A program made the translations under genes and the position numbers. Positions 22,028-29,768 of a DNA stretch of 29,768 bases are shown piece after piece. The stretch covers positions 1 to 29,768 of the forward strand of contig JAJZQR010000027.1 of NCBI GenBank assembly GCA_021806765.1, written 5' to 3'. The notes beneath the pieces were generated by a model. The model made no database searches and was not told the DNA's origin. It saw nothing but the letters and a program-made list of their open reading frames with translations. Position 1 is the first letter of the stretch, and each line of letters opens with the position of its first letter. Origin of the DNA: Chloroflexota bacterium (lineage in GTDB: Bacteria > Chloroflexota > UBA6077).

Positions 22028-22410
22028 GGTCAGTCAGTTCCTTTCTCGCGATACTCGCTCTCTCACTGCAGACGGCGGCCACGGTTGGCCATCTGCGTTC
22101 CCACCTGGGGCCGGACGTCCCTATTGCGCCAGAGGGCGACGCCTCCCCGGCGGTATCTTCGCGTGTGCAACAGTTGCTCTCACTGACTGTGGCCTGGTAA
22201 TTACAATCGGCAAGAGGAGGCCGGAGCTTAAGGTACATTCTTGTTGAGTTTGCAGAGAGGATGATGCTGGCATTTGGGTGCCTGGGCGGAAGGTAGGGGC
22301 TTGGGAACTGGAGGAACTGCAGCGGCCAGGGAGGCGGTGGTCTGAGCCAGGGGGTCGAGGCGAAGCCGCTTAAGGCGCGTTTCCTGCAGGACAGCAGAAC
22401 AACCCTGGAT
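22028..22410. other. Divergent intergenic region between the chemoreceptor and mnhA
   Basis: A 383-bp spacer that should hold promoters for both genes, but I see none that is convincing. TACAAT (22202-22207) resembles a plus-strand -10 without a well-spaced -35. A short palindrome GCAACAGTTGC lies at about 22167-22177. No gene or RNA structure could be supported. Confidence 0.4.
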
Positions 22411-24732
22411 GTGTTGAGGTGGAGACTCCTGGCCGTTCTGTTGCCCTTTGCCCTGGCACTCCTGGCCGCGCCTGCCGTTGGCCTGGCGGGAGCCCTTCGC
22501 CCCCGATGGGTTGCTCCTTCGGCCGTGGTTACCAGCACTCTCACGTTCGCCGCACTTCTATGGGGTTGGTTGTCGCGCGGCGGGTCGGTCTTCCTGCCCT
22601 GGGTACCGGCTCTCAATCTCCACTTCGCCCTGACACTCGACGGACTGGCGGCGCTATATGGACTGCTGGCTACCGGAATAGGCGCCCTGGTTGCCGTCTA
22701 CTCGGCAGGCTATCTTCCCCACTACCTGGAAAGCCAGGATCGCGCAGCGGCGGACCAGCTTCGCTTCCACTTCTTGCTGATGCTCTTCATGGGATCCATG
22801 GTCGGCCTGGTCATGGCGCAAGACCTGCTGCTTCTCTTCCTCTTCTGGGATCTCACCATGGTGTCTTCCTACTTCCTGATCGGGTACGACCGTCAGAACG
22901 CTGAAGCCCGCTACTCGGCCTTCATGGCCTTGCTGGTCACGGGGACCACGTCGGTCCTCTTCCTAGTGGGAGCGCTCCTGCTGTATTCCGCTTACGGCAC
23001 CTTCTCGCTTCCTGACCTGGTAACCATCGTCGAGCCAGGGGCCCTGTTGACGGGTGCCGCGAGTTTGATGGCGACGGCCGCTCTGGCCAAGAGTGTCCAG
23101 GTTCCCTTCCACTTCTGGTTGCCTCGGGCCATGGTTGCGCCCACTCCGGTCTCCGCCTACCTGCACTCGGCGGCCATGGTGGCCGCGGGGGTCTTTCTGT
23201 TGGAGCGGGTGTACCAGCTGGTTCGCCCTAGCGAGTCGCTCCTCGATGGGTTGCTGGCCGTCGGCCTCACTTCCATGCTGATCGGGGGTGTCCTGGCACT
23301 AACGCAAGACGAGTTGAAGCAGATCCTGGCCTACTCCACCATCGCGCAATACGGCTATGTGGTTGCCATGCTGGGCCTGGGTGGCATAGCCGGGGTGGCG
23401 GGGGCATCGTTCTTCGTTATGGCCCACGCCCTGGCCAAGAGCGCCCTGTTCCTGACCGCAGGGGCTGTGACGGAGGCCACCGGCGAGAACCAACTCTCGC
23501 GTCTGGGCGGTCTGGGGCGACGCATGCCGGTGGTGGCCACCTTTGGGGGTGTGGCCGCTGCTGGGCTGGCTGGGCTCCCTCTGACCATAGGCTTCTTCAA
23601 AGACGAGGCCCTCTTCGCGGCCGCCCTCGATCGAGGCTGGTTGTTCACCGGTCTCTCGGTTCTCGCGGCGTCGCTGACCCTGGCGTATATTTGGCGCTTC
23701 TGGCGAGGGCTTTTCCTAGGGGCCACCGCCACCGAGCCTCGCCTCCCGCTGCCCCTTACCCTGGTTGTGCCCATCGTGGCGCTGGGACTGGCGACGGTGG
23801 TGGGCGGCCTCTACGTCCCTCCCTTCGCCCATCTGGCGTCGGCGGCCGCATCAGCTTCTCTGGGCAGTTCAGCTAACCTGGATCTTGCCTACCACTGGGA
23901 TGCCAGGCCAGAGAACCTGCTGGCTCTGGCCGTTTACGGGATCGGTACCCTGGTCATCCTGACCAGGCCTCTCTGGGTCCGAGCTGCTTCGGGGTTGGCG
24001 CGGTTGGGAGAGTGGATCGGTCCGGCGAGGGTGTACGATCTGACGGTGTGCCGGCTAGAGGCTACCTCAGACTGGATCCACAATCTCGAGGTGCGCGACC
24101 TCCGGAGTCGGGTGGCTACCATTCTGGTGCCCACCGGCTTCCTGCTGGCGGCCGCCTTCGGGGCCACATCGGCCGGCGCCCGCTTTATCGTTGGGGAGAT
24201 CGGCATCGGGGATCTGTCTTTGGTGCTGGTGCTGCTGCTGGTCGTTGCTGCTGCCCTGATCACGGCGATGGCTCACCGGCAACTGACGTTGATCCTGGTT
24301 CTCTCCGGCACAGGCTACAGCCTGGCCGCCGTCTACGCCTTCCTGGGCGCTCCGGATGTAGCCCTGGTTGCGGTGCTGGTGGAGACTACCTTCACCCTGC
24401 TGTTCCTGAGCATCCTCTCTCTGCTACCACGAGACGAGTTGCAGCGGCTGGCGGATGCCCCACCTTCACGCTCGGCTCGCTGGCGCGACCCCCTGCTGTC
24501 GCTGGTGACCGGGGCTTTCGCCCTGGCTCTCACCTGGACCATCTTGTCCGAACCGGCCGGCAGCACTGTGGCGACCAGCTATATCAGCCTGGCTCCGGCA
24601 GCCCACGCCGCCGACGTCGTGACGGCCATCCTGGCCGACTTCCGAGGACTCGACACCCTGGGAGAGATGACGGTCATCGTCGCCGGACTCGTGGGCGTCA
24701 TAACCCTGTTGAGAGGAGGCAGGGTGTGGTAG
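22411..24732 (+). CDS. mnhA: Mrp-type Na+/H+ antiporter subunit A
   Basis: 773 residues, the large NuoL/MrpA-like subunit, with about 20 membrane segments. The antiporter core carries K227 in ALAKSVQVPFHFWLP, the APTPVSAYLHSAAMV loop, LTQDELKQILAYSTIAQYG and KDEALF. The acidic residue usually written as WE in helix 5 is Asp147 here (FLFWDLTMVSSYFLIGY). The last 200 residues match the MbhD/MbhE-like end of MrpA (VLSGTGYSLAAVYAFLGAPDVALVAVLVE, then GLDTLGEMTVIV). The Mrp complex exchanges cytoplasmic Na+ for external H+ and supports pH and salt homeostasis. GTG 22411 is the only start preserving the first helix; its binding site is weak. The stop overlaps mnhB by 7 nt. Confidence 0.93.
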   Translation: MLRWRLLAVLLPFALALLAAPAVGLAGALRPRWVAPSAVVTSTLTFAALLWGWLSRGGSVFLPWVPALNLHFALTLDGLAALYGLLATGIGALVAVYSAGYLPHYLESQDRAAADQLRFHFLLMLFMGSMVGLVMAQDLLLLFLFWDLTMVSSYFLIGYDRQNAEARYSAFMALLVTGTTSVLFLVGALLLYSAYGTFSLPDLVTIVEPGALLTGAASLMATAALAKSVQVPFHFWLPRAMVAPTPVSAYLHSAAMVAAGVFLLERVYQLVRPSESLLDGLLAVGLTSMLIGGVLALTQDELKQILAYSTIAQYGYVVAMLGLGGIAGVAGASFFVMAHALAKSALFLTAGAVTEATGENQLSRLGGLGRRMPVVATFGGVAAAGLAGLPLTIGFFKDEALFAAALDRGWLFTGLSVLAASLTLAYIWRFWRGLFLGATATEPRLPLPLTLVVPIVALGLATVVGGLYVPPFAHLASAAASASLGSSANLDLAYHWDARPENLLALAVYGIGTLVILTRPLWVRAASGLARLGEWIGPARVYDLTVCRLEATSDWIHNLEVRDLRSRVATILVPTGFLLAAAFGATSAGARFIVGEIGIGDLSLVLVLLLVVAAALITAMAHRQLTLILVLSGTGYSLAAVYAFLGAPDVALVAVLVETTFTLLFLSILSLLPRDELQRLADAPPSRSARWRDPLLSLVTGAFALALTWTILSEPAGSTVATSYISLAPAAHAADVVTAILADFRGLDTLGEMTVIVAGLVGVITLLRGGRVW

Positions 24733-25166
24733 GCAGTCCGCTGGTCCAGGCCCTGGCGAAGCTGTTGCTCCTGCCCACCTTGATCACGGCCATTGCCTTT
24801 CTGATCAAGGGCTACGGTGGGCCAGGCGATGGGTTTAGCGCGGCCCTTATCGCAGCCTCCGGGGTGCTCCTCCAGTACGTGGCCTTCGGATATCGGTGCG
24901 TGGAGCGGGCGATGGCCCTGCGGTACGCGCCCGCGGCAGCCCTGGGAGGGATGGCGGCAGCCCTCATCATCGCCTTCGTCCCGGTTCTTCGGGGGGAACC
25001 GATCCTAACCCACTTTCCGCCGGCGGGCGGCCCCGTGGTTCGCCTGGGCACCGTGGAACTGAACACCGCCTTTGCCTTCGACGCGGCAGTCTTCTTCCTG
25101 GTTTTCGGCTTCATCGTGGCGGCTATCAGTGCCATCGTTTCTACCTCCCGGCGGACGGAAAGATGA
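24726..25166 (+). CDS. mnhB: Mrp-type antiporter subunit B
   Basis: GTG 24726 is set by AGGAGG (24714-24719), 6 nt upstream; it overlaps the mnhA stop. The reading frame is open for a further 700 bp upstream inside mnhA, which is a GC-rich shadow. The 146-residue product has four membrane segments: LVQALAKLLLLPTLITAIAFLIKGY, GPGDGFSAALIAASGVLLQYVAFGY, the segment GGMAAALIIAFVPVL and FDAAVFFLVFGFIVAAISAIV. GHxxPGGGF-like MnhB motif appears as GYGGPGDGFSAAL. It is needed for assembly of the antiporter. Overlaps the mnhC start by ATGA. Confidence 0.92.
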   Translation: MVGSPLVQALAKLLLLPTLITAIAFLIKGYGGPGDGFSAALIAASGVLLQYVAFGYRCVERAMALRYAPAAALGGMAAALIIAFVPVLRGEPILTHFPPAGGPVVRLGTVELNTAFAFDAAVFFLVFGFIVAAISAIVSTSRRTER

Positions 25167-25540
25167 CCGTGTTATTGTCGCTGACCGTGGCCATTCTCTT
25201 TGGCAGTGGCGCTTTTCTGCTGCTCCAACGAGATATGCTGCGGGTGGTCGCCGGCACCATACTGATCTCCAACGCTGCTACCCTCTTCGTCATGTCGTCG
25301 CGCCTCCTTCCAGGTACCACGGTCCCCATCTACCCGTTTACGCCCGAGCAGTCCCTCAGTGACCCTCTGGTGCAGGCTCTGGCGCTGACCGCTATCGTCA
25401 TCACCTTTGGAGTGTCCGCGGTGCTCCTCAGCGTCGTCTATCGGGTGTACGCGGCCTATCGTTCCACGGACCTTCGCCGGCTTGCGGCGGCGGAGGTGCG
25501 GGAGGAGGCTGATCTGGAGAGAGAAGAGGCGGAGGTCTGA
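25163..25540 (+). CDS. mnhC: Mrp-type antiporter subunit C
   Basis: ATG 25163 overlaps the mnhB stop (ATGA). The 125-residue protein is NuoK-like: three membrane helices (VLLSLTVAILFGSGAFLLL, VVAGTILISNAATLFVMSS, and DPLVQALALTAIVITFGVSAVLLSVVY), the DPLVQALALTAIVI stretch being the MnhC signature. The polar tail is rich in Glu and Arg. The open frame upstream of 25163 is a shadow of mnhB. Its stop shares one base with the mnhD ATG (TGATG). Confidence 0.93.
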   Translation: MTVLLSLTVAILFGSGAFLLLQRDMLRVVAGTILISNAATLFVMSSRLLPGTTVPIYPFTPEQSLSDPLVQALALTAIVITFGVSAVLLSVVYRVYAAYRSTDLRRLAAAEVREEADLEREEAEV

Positions 25541-26910
25541 TGCCCGTCTTGCCGCTGGGGATCAGCTGGTTTCTGGCCGTCGGGCTTGCCTTCTTGGACG
25601 GCCGTCGGGGGTGGGTTGGCTGGCTGAGTGTCGGGGCCCTGGCGTCTACCCTGGCTGCTCTGGTGTGGCTGTCTGGGATCGTGCTTGAGGAGGGCCCCGT
25701 GGAGATGGTCGCCGGCGGATGGCCACCCGGCGTCGGGATAACAATCAGAGCGGATAGCCTCGGAGTCCTCTTCGCCCTGCTGTCCACTGCGGTCCTACTG
25801 ATGGCTACCAGCTACGAGGTAATCGGAGGGGTACGCACCAGGACCTTTCCGGCCCTGGTGCTCCTGATGGCGACCGGTCTCAACGGACTCTTCCTGACCG
25901 GGGACGTCTTCAACTTCTACGTCTTCTTCGAGGTGTCGATGACGGCGGCCTTCGTCCTGGCGAGTTATGGCGAGGAGGGCCGCCACATGAGGGCCACACT
26001 GATCTTCGTAGTGGTGAATTTGCTCGGATCAGTCCTGTTCCTGTCGGCCGTTGCTTCCCTCTATCACGTGACCGGCAGCCTGGACATGCTGGAGATTGCC
26101 TCGCGGGTCGACGCCGAAAACCCTACCCCTATCATGTTGGTAGCCACTCTTCTTCTCGTGGCCTTCGGCACCAAACTGGGGTTGTTTCCCTTCCACTACT
26201 GGTTGCCGGCGGTCTACAGGGACACCATTCCAGCCGTCACAGCGATCCTGGCGGGGGCGCTGGCCAACATCGGGAGTTTTGGCCTGCTTCGATTCGGCGC
26301 CGAGATACTGCCGGAGGCACTTCACACGGGGGCCACGGCCCTGCTGGTTCTGGGTTCGCTAAGTATAGTCTACGGGGAGATTCAGGCTGTGTCTCGCTTC
26401 CCCGCCGACGAGGTGCTGGCCTACTCCTCCATCGGTCAGGTGGGATACGTATTGATTGCCCTGGCTATCGGCGGCCTGGCCGGGTACACGGCAGCCATCT
26501 TCTACACTGTAGCCAATTCGTTGAACAAGACTACCCTCTTCCTGGGCACCGAACGGCAGGGCAAGTTGATCTCCATCTCTTTCCCCATCGGAGCCTTCAG
26601 TGTGGCCGGGGTTCCACCTTCCGTCGGCTTCTTTGGAAAGGTAACGGTCTTCCAGGCCGCAATCTCCGTCCAGAACTGGACCATAGTAGCCCTGGTTTTC
26701 CTGGGGGGCGCGTTGTCTCTCATCTACATGTTTCAGATCTATCAGCGGGACTTCTGGGCTGAGCAGTCTCGGAGAGGAGATAGCCCGCTGGTCACCCAGT
26801 TGCCGGTCCTGGTGCCGGCGGTCGTGCTGATCGCTCTGGGAGTGTGGCCCGAGCCCCTTCTGGCTTTCAGCCAACGAGTCGGTGCTGTACTGTCGGGAGG
26901 CCTTCCATGA
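25540..26910 (+). CDS. mnhD: Mrp-type antiporter subunit D
   Basis: 456 residues, NuoN/NuoM-like with about 14 membrane helices. It carries the usual functional residues: E131 in FNFYVFFEVSMTAAFVLASYG and K212 in FGTKLGLFPFHYWLP; further on AVTAILAGALANIGSFGLLRF, DEVLAYSSIGQVGYVLIAL and GVPPSVGFFGKVTVFQ. It provides one of the proton/sodium channels of the Mrp complex. It starts one base before the mnhC stop ends and overlaps mnhE by ATGA, so the whole set is translationally coupled. Confidence 0.94.
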   Translation: MPVLPLGISWFLAVGLAFLDGRRGWVGWLSVGALASTLAALVWLSGIVLEEGPVEMVAGGWPPGVGITIRADSLGVLFALLSTAVLLMATSYEVIGGVRTRTFPALVLLMATGLNGLFLTGDVFNFYVFFEVSMTAAFVLASYGEEGRHMRATLIFVVVNLLGSVLFLSAVASLYHVTGSLDMLEIASRVDAENPTPIMLVATLLLVAFGTKLGLFPFHYWLPAVYRDTIPAVTAILAGALANIGSFGLLRFGAEILPEALHTGATALLVLGSLSIVYGEIQAVSRFPADEVLAYSSIGQVGYVLIALAIGGLAGYTAAIFYTVANSLNKTTLFLGTERQGKLISISFPIGAFSVAGVPPSVGFFGKVTVFQAAISVQNWTIVALVFLGGALSLIYMFQIYQRDFWAEQSRRGDSPLVTQLPVLVPAVVLIALGVWPEPLLAFSQRVGAVLSGGLP

Positions 26911-27401
26911 CCCGATGGTTGCTGTCGCTAGCTCTCCTGACGTCGGTCTATCTGCTGATTCTGGCCAACTTCGATCCGTGGAACCTGTTCGCCGGGGCAG
27001 TGCTGTCGGCGGCCCTGCTGCTGCTGTTCCAGGGCTTTCTCTTCGGCGGCCGGCCTCGGCCGTTGACCGGGCTCGCGACCCGAGCCCTGGCCTTCATACC
27101 CTTCGCAGCGGCAACCGTATGGGACATCACTCTGGGAACCTGGCAAGTGGCCCTGGTAGTGCTTAACCTTCGTCCTCTGGTTCGCCCTGGCATCGTGGCC
27201 GTCCCCATGGAGGAGCGCACCCCCAACGGGGTCGTCGTCTCGGCTCTGGTGAGCACCCTGTCCCCGGGATCCTATCTCGTGGGCACCGATTGGGACCGAC
27301 GGGTGATGCTGTTCCACACCCTCGATGCCACCGACCCCGAGGCCGTTCGCCGCCACCACAGCTGGTTCTACCATCGCTACCAGCGACACGTTTTCCCCTG
27401 A
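26907..27401 (+). CDS. mnhE: Mrp-type antiporter subunit E
   Basis: ATG 26907 overlaps the mnhD stop and has GGAGG about 5 nt upstream. The 164-residue protein has two or three N-terminal membrane helices (LLSLALLTSVYLLILANF, LFAGAVLSAALLLLFQGFLF) and FIPFAAATVWDITLGTWQVALVVL, followed by a soluble part with RPGIVAVPMEERTPNGVVVSALVSTLSPGSYLVGTDWDRRVMLFHTLDATDPE, the classical MnhE pattern (S-L-T-P-G-T/S). A 14-bp gap precedes mnhF. Confidence 0.93.
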   Translation: MTRWLLSLALLTSVYLLILANFDPWNLFAGAVLSAALLLLFQGFLFGGRPRPLTGLATRALAFIPFAAATVWDITLGTWQVALVVLNLRPLVRPGIVAVPMEERTPNGVVVSALVSTLSPGSYLVGTDWDRRVMLFHTLDATDPEAVRRHHSWFYHRYQRHVFP

Positions 27402-27415
27402 AAGGAGAGCCGGAC

Positions 27416-27685
27416 ATGAGCCAGATCCTCTTCGACGTGGCCATAGCCTGGATGACCATCCTGTTCGGCCTGGGTGTGGCCCTGCTGCTCAGGGTCCAGT
27501 CGGTCTTGAGCCGCATCCTGGTGCTGGACACGCTGACCCTGATACTGCTAGCGGTCCTGGTTCTGTTCACCATAGTCACGCGCACGTCCTACTACCTCGA
27601 TGTCGCCCTGATCCTGGCGCTGCTCTCCTTCCTGGCGACCCTGGCGGCAGCGCGGTACTACAGCGAGGGGAATCCATTCTCATGA
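27416..27685 (+). CDS. mnhF: Mrp-type antiporter subunit F
   Basis: ATG 27416 follows AAAGGAGAG with about 6-nt spacing. The 89-residue product has three membrane helices: ILFDVAIAWMTILFGLGVALLL, SRILVLDTLTLILLAVLVLF (with the RxxVLDT motif of MnhF), and YLDVALILALLSFLATLAAARY. It overlaps mnhG by ATGA. Its larger frame upstream is a shadow of mnhE. Confidence 0.92.
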   Translation: MSQILFDVAIAWMTILFGLGVALLLRVQSVLSRILVLDTLTLILLAVLVLFTIVTRTSYYLDVALILALLSFLATLAAARYYSEGNPFS

Positions 27686-28038
27686 TCCAGACGTTGCTTC
27701 TGGCCTTCTCCGCCGGTCTGGTGTTCTTTGGCACGCTGGTGATGACCATCGCCGTCTACGGGTTGATCCGAATGCCCGACGTCTACACCCGACTCCATGC
27801 AGCCAGCAAGGGTGCCGTCCTGGGAGTGATCCCTATCCTGGCGGGCTCGATGTTCACGGGAGATGTGGCTGTGATCTCGCGAGCCATCCTGGTAGCGGCA
27901 TTCCTTCTCATCACCACGCCCATAGCTTCCAGCGCCATAGGTCGGGCGGCGTTTCTGGTCCGCCAGCCCATGGCCAGTCCCGACTTTGTCGATGAGTCCC
28001 ACGGTTTCCGGGAAGGGCCCGATGAGGGCCGCGGGTAA
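27682..28038 (+). CDS. mnhG: Mrp-type antiporter subunit G
   Basis: ATG 27682 overlaps the mnhF stop. The 118-residue protein shows LVFFGTLVMTIAVYGLIRMPDVYTRLHAASKG, the diagnostic RMPDxYTRLHAxxK motif of MnhG, and ITTPIASSAIGRAAF near the end, with a polar tail (HGFREGPDEGRG). It completes the seven-gene mnhABCDEFG operon. A perfect 13-bp hairpin lies 42 bp downstream. Confidence 0.94.
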   Translation: MIQTLLLAFSAGLVFFGTLVMTIAVYGLIRMPDVYTRLHAASKGAVLGVIPILAGSMFTGDVAVISRAILVAAFLLITTPIASSAIGRAAFLVRQPMASPDFVDESHGFREGPDEGRG

Positions 28039-28080
28039 TGGCGGGAGTTGCGGGGTTGGATGCAGATCGCAAGACAAGGA

Positions 28081-28116
28081 TCGGCCGCCTCGATCAAGGA
28101 GGCTCGAGGCGGCCGA
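28081..28116. terminator. Perfect 13-bp hairpin between mnhG and ccmD
   Basis: TCGGCCGCCTCGA (28081-28093) and TCGAGGCGGCCGA (28104-28116) form a perfect stem with a 10-nt loop, between the convergent mnh and ccm gene groups. On the minus strand the following bases are moderately T-rich (TCCTTGTCTTG), on the plus strand G-rich. It probably ends transcription from both directions. Confidence 0.75.
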
Positions 28117-28132
28117 TGGGAGGGGTTGAACT

Positions 28133-28294
28133 CTACGAGGCGGACGTGCTGTTCTCTCGCTCGGCCAGGACGGTCTTCAGCATCTCTATCTCTCGCTCCA
28201 GCGACTTCTGCCGTGCCCCGATACTGTAGCTGTAGAGGAGCACCGCCAGCCAGATAACGGCGAAGGCCGCGAAGAGAAAGGTCAGGTTTCCCAT
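28133..28294 (-). CDS. ccmD: Cytochrome c maturation protein CcmD-like (53 residues)
   Basis: A short gene reading MGNLTFLFAAFAVIWLAV, then LLYSYSIGARQKSLEREIEM and ending ENSTSAS. It has one N-terminal membrane helix (about residues 5-23) followed by a charged helix, exactly the CcmD layout (FLFAAFAVIWLAVLLYSYS; then RxxxLERE). ATG 28294 is preceded by AAAGGAG about 10 nt upstream. CcmD is a small membrane protein that helps release heme-loaded CcmE from the CcmABC complex. It follows ccmC by 127 bp on the same strand. Identity rests on topology and position more than on sequence, since CcmD proteins diverge strongly. Confidence 0.8.
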   Translation of the reverse strand: MGNLTFLFAAFAVIWLAVLLYSYSIGARQKSLEREIEMLKTVLAERENSTSAS

Positions 28295-28421
28295 TTCAGT
28301 AGTACTCCTTTCGTCTCTGTCCGACGGGCGACCGGCCGGTCACCCCAACAATGCGTTCCGGAGGAGCCACCTCGGCGATCCGGATCGATGGTGCCGGCAT
28401 GGTCGCTCGCGGGGCCGGCTC

Positions 28422-29210
28422 CTATTCTTCATACAGCACCAGTTCGCGCAGCTGGTAGACTTCCTCCCGTTGCAGTTCCAGCTTGAACCGCAGCCGAAGC
28501 AGGTGGACGAAGAAGATGGTGAAGGCCGTCAGACATACCACCAGGGTGACCACCATCGAGGGATCCAGCTCGATGCTAGTCCCAGTGATAACCACCGGGT
28601 GGATCGTTCGCCACCAGCGGATCGACATAAACACCACAGGAACGTCGATGAAGCCCACTATGCCGACCACCGCAGCGAGCGAGGCACGTTTGGCAGGGTT
28701 CTCCACCACAGAGCGCAGCATCATGTAGGACACGTAGATCAGCCAGAGGATCAGGGTGGTCGTGAGGCGTGGATCCCAGTCCCACCAGGTCCCCCAGGTG
28801 GGCTTGGCCCAGATGGAGCCCGTAAGGAGCGCCACGGTGGTGAACACTATCCCGGCCTCGGCGGCCGACACGGCCAGGGCGTCCCACCAGTAGCTCTTGG
28901 TTCGCAGCCATTGGATGCTGGCCACGAACACGATGCCGAAGGAGAGGAAGGCGACCCACGCGTTGGGCACGTGGAAGTAGAAGATCCTCTGGACGTCTCC
29001 CATGGTGGCCTCCCTGGGAGCGAACAGTAGGGCCGCATACAGGGCGATCACCATGGCCGGTGCCACGATCCAGCCGAGGGCTGTCGTGGGGAGGTAGCCA
29101 GGGCGGCCGCGGGGGCGATCGACGGAGGCATGGTCGCGGTCTGCCGAGTCGCCCGTTTCGGACTCTGAGGGCTTCCTAGCTCCGTTCAGCACTTTCAGAT
29201 CCTCGCTCAT
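28422..29210 (-). CDS. ccmC: Heme exporter/handling protein CcmC
   Basis: ATG 29210, 8 nt after AGGAG, is used rather than an upstream codon at 29297 that lies inside ccmB; this gives 262 residues. Six membrane helices carry the tryptophan-rich WWD motif WGTWWDWDPRLT (139-150) and two conserved heme-ligand histidines, H80 in FYFHVPNAW and H204 in WRTIHP. A hydrophilic N-terminal extension of about 40 residues (rich in Ser, Asp, Arg) precedes the first helix and is longer than usual. CcmC presents heme on the outer face to CcmE during c-type cytochrome assembly (System I). It starts 5 nt after the ccmB stop. Confidence 0.94.
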   Translation of the reverse strand: MSEDLKVLNGARKPSESETGDSADRDHASVDRPRGRPGYLPTTALGWIVAPAMVIALYAALLFAPREATMGDVQRIFYFHVPNAWVAFLSFGIVFVASIQWLRTKSYWWDALAVSAAEAGIVFTTVALLTGSIWAKPTWGTWWDWDPRLTTTLILWLIYVSYMMLRSVVENPAKRASLAAVVGIVGFIDVPVVFMSIRWWRTIHPVVITGTSIELDPSMVVTLVVCLTAFTIFFVHLLRLRFKLELQREEVYQLRELVLYEE

Positions 29211-29215
29211 GGCAG

Positions 29216-29768
29216 CTACTCCTGGAACACATACTCGAAGGTCAAGAAAGCCACAGTCAGGAAGATGACGTCGAAGCCCACCAGCACTCCGAGCCACGGC
29301 CCAGGGGTGGGTGGGGGGGTGCTGGCCAGGGCGTCACCCGTCGCCTTGACGGCGGCCACCAGCACCGGGACCGCCACCGGTAGCAGGAGGATCGGCAGCA
29401 TCACCTCCCGGGTCCTGGTGTGGACCGCCACAGCCGAGAAGAGGGTCCCCACAGCGGCGAAGCCGATGGTGCCCAGCAGGACGATCAGCAGCAGCCCCGG
29501 GGTGAAGACGGGCAGGTTGAAGAAGGCGGCGTAGATGGGCAGCACGATGGCCTCCATAGTGGTCATGAACAGCAGATTGCCCAGCATCTTTCCCACGTAG
29601 ATGGCGCTGCGATCCACCGGGCAGAGGAGAAGGCCCTCCATGCAGCCCCGATCCTTCTCCGTGATGAAGGAGCGGTTCAGCCCCAGCATGCCGGCGAAGA
29701 CGATGGCGACCCAGAGCACGCCGGGGGCCACCGCCTCCCTGTTATCCATCTTCAACTCGAAGGCGAAG
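29216..29768 (-). CDS. ccmB: Heme exporter subunit CcmB, C-terminal part (5' end outside window)
   Basis: The frame runs open to the right edge, where it reads FAFELKMDNREA, the typical FAFE start of the CcmB core, so the gene begins further right. Visible family features are PGVLWVAIVFAGMLGLNRSFITEKDRGCMEGLLLCPVDRSAIYVGKMLGN, then four more membrane helices and RTREVMLPILLLPVAVPVLVAAVKAT near the end. CcmB is the membrane partner of the ABC ATPase CcmA in the System I cytochrome c assembly complex; ccmA is expected just outside the window. About 184 residues are present. Confidence 0.93.
   Translation of the reverse strand, partial: FAFELKMDNREAVAPGVLWVAIVFAGMLGLNRSFITEKDRGCMEGLLLCPVDRSAIYVGKMLGNLLFMTTMEAIVLPIYAAFFNLPVFTPGLLLIVLLGTIGFAAVGTLFSAVAVHTRTREVMLPILLLPVAVPVLVAAVKATGDALASTPPPTPGPWLGVLVGFDVIFLTVAFLTFEYVFQE

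Noticed and set aside
24012..24725. Upstream extension of mnhB to give a 384-residue protein
   Set aside because: The extension lies wholly within mnhA out of frame and is Arg/Gly/Pro-rich; the start at GTG 24726 has AGGAGG upstream and gives normal length.
22411..28038. Respiratory complex I (nuo) or membrane hydrogenase genes
   Set aside because: The NuoL, NuoK and NuoN-like subunits are accompanied by MnhB, E, F and G, and there are no quinone-site, Fe-S or NADH-binding subunits.

Overview
The window is about 29.8 kb of GC-rich, densely coded bacterial DNA. A partial MnmE gene marks it as bacterial. The gene content points to an organism able both to ferment and to respire: a 2-oxoacid:ferredoxin oxidoreductase joined to phosphotransbutyrylase and butyrate kinase, a complete seven-subunit Mrp-type cation/proton antiporter, and cytochrome c maturation genes. 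A compound GGGGAGAC / AGCACTC microsatellite and several palindromic intergenic hairpins remind me of Chloroflexota genomes, but that assignment is an inference and no marker here proves it. I see no rRNA, tRNA, CRISPR array, transposase or phage gene.

Layout. Positions 1-351 hold the 3' end of mnmE, followed by a hairpin and a PRC-barrel protein (495-1553). Positions 1711-6517 form a signalling block with two two-component pairs facing away from each other: on the minus strand a histidine kinase with a cysteine-containing N-terminal domain and a single-domain response regulator; on the plus strand an OmpR/PhoB-type regulator and a PAS histidine kinase. Between the pairs lies a 359-bp spacer with a clear promoter. 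Positions 6537-12404 form a metal block: a P2-like P-type ATPase on the minus strand, divergent from a Fur-family regulator that is followed by the ECF-type cobalt/nickel importer genes cbiM, cbiQ and cbiO. The divergent spacer holds a strong sigma-A promoter overlapped by a 23-bp palindrome that is very likely the regulator's operator. The cbiQ/cbiO junction is occupied by a compound tandem repeat read in two frames.

Positions 12479-19695 hold a small orphan gene, a class III CoA-transferase and then a probable operon: buk, ptb, ferredoxin subunit, alpha, beta and gamma subunits of a 2-oxoacid:ferredoxin oxidoreductase. The simplest reading is oxidative decarboxylation of branched-chain 2-oxoacids to acyl-CoA, then acyl-phosphate, then acid plus ATP. 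A row of six small hairpins lies inside this operon. Position 19856 begins (in reverse) a methyl-accepting chemotaxis protein. Positions 22411-28038 are the mnhABCDEFG operon, tightly overlapping throughout. Convergent with it are ccmB, ccmC and a short ccmD gene, the first running off the right end of the window.

Several start codons were moved from the longest reading frame to positions with a good ribosome binding site; the reasons are given entry by entry. I do not see a wholly new system. The observations most worth following up are the repeat at cbiQ/cbiO, the Fur-family operator and its divergent targets, the altered metal-site residues of the P-type ATPase, the branched-chain acid/ATP operon with its internal hairpin array, and the kinase lacking its N-box asparagine.
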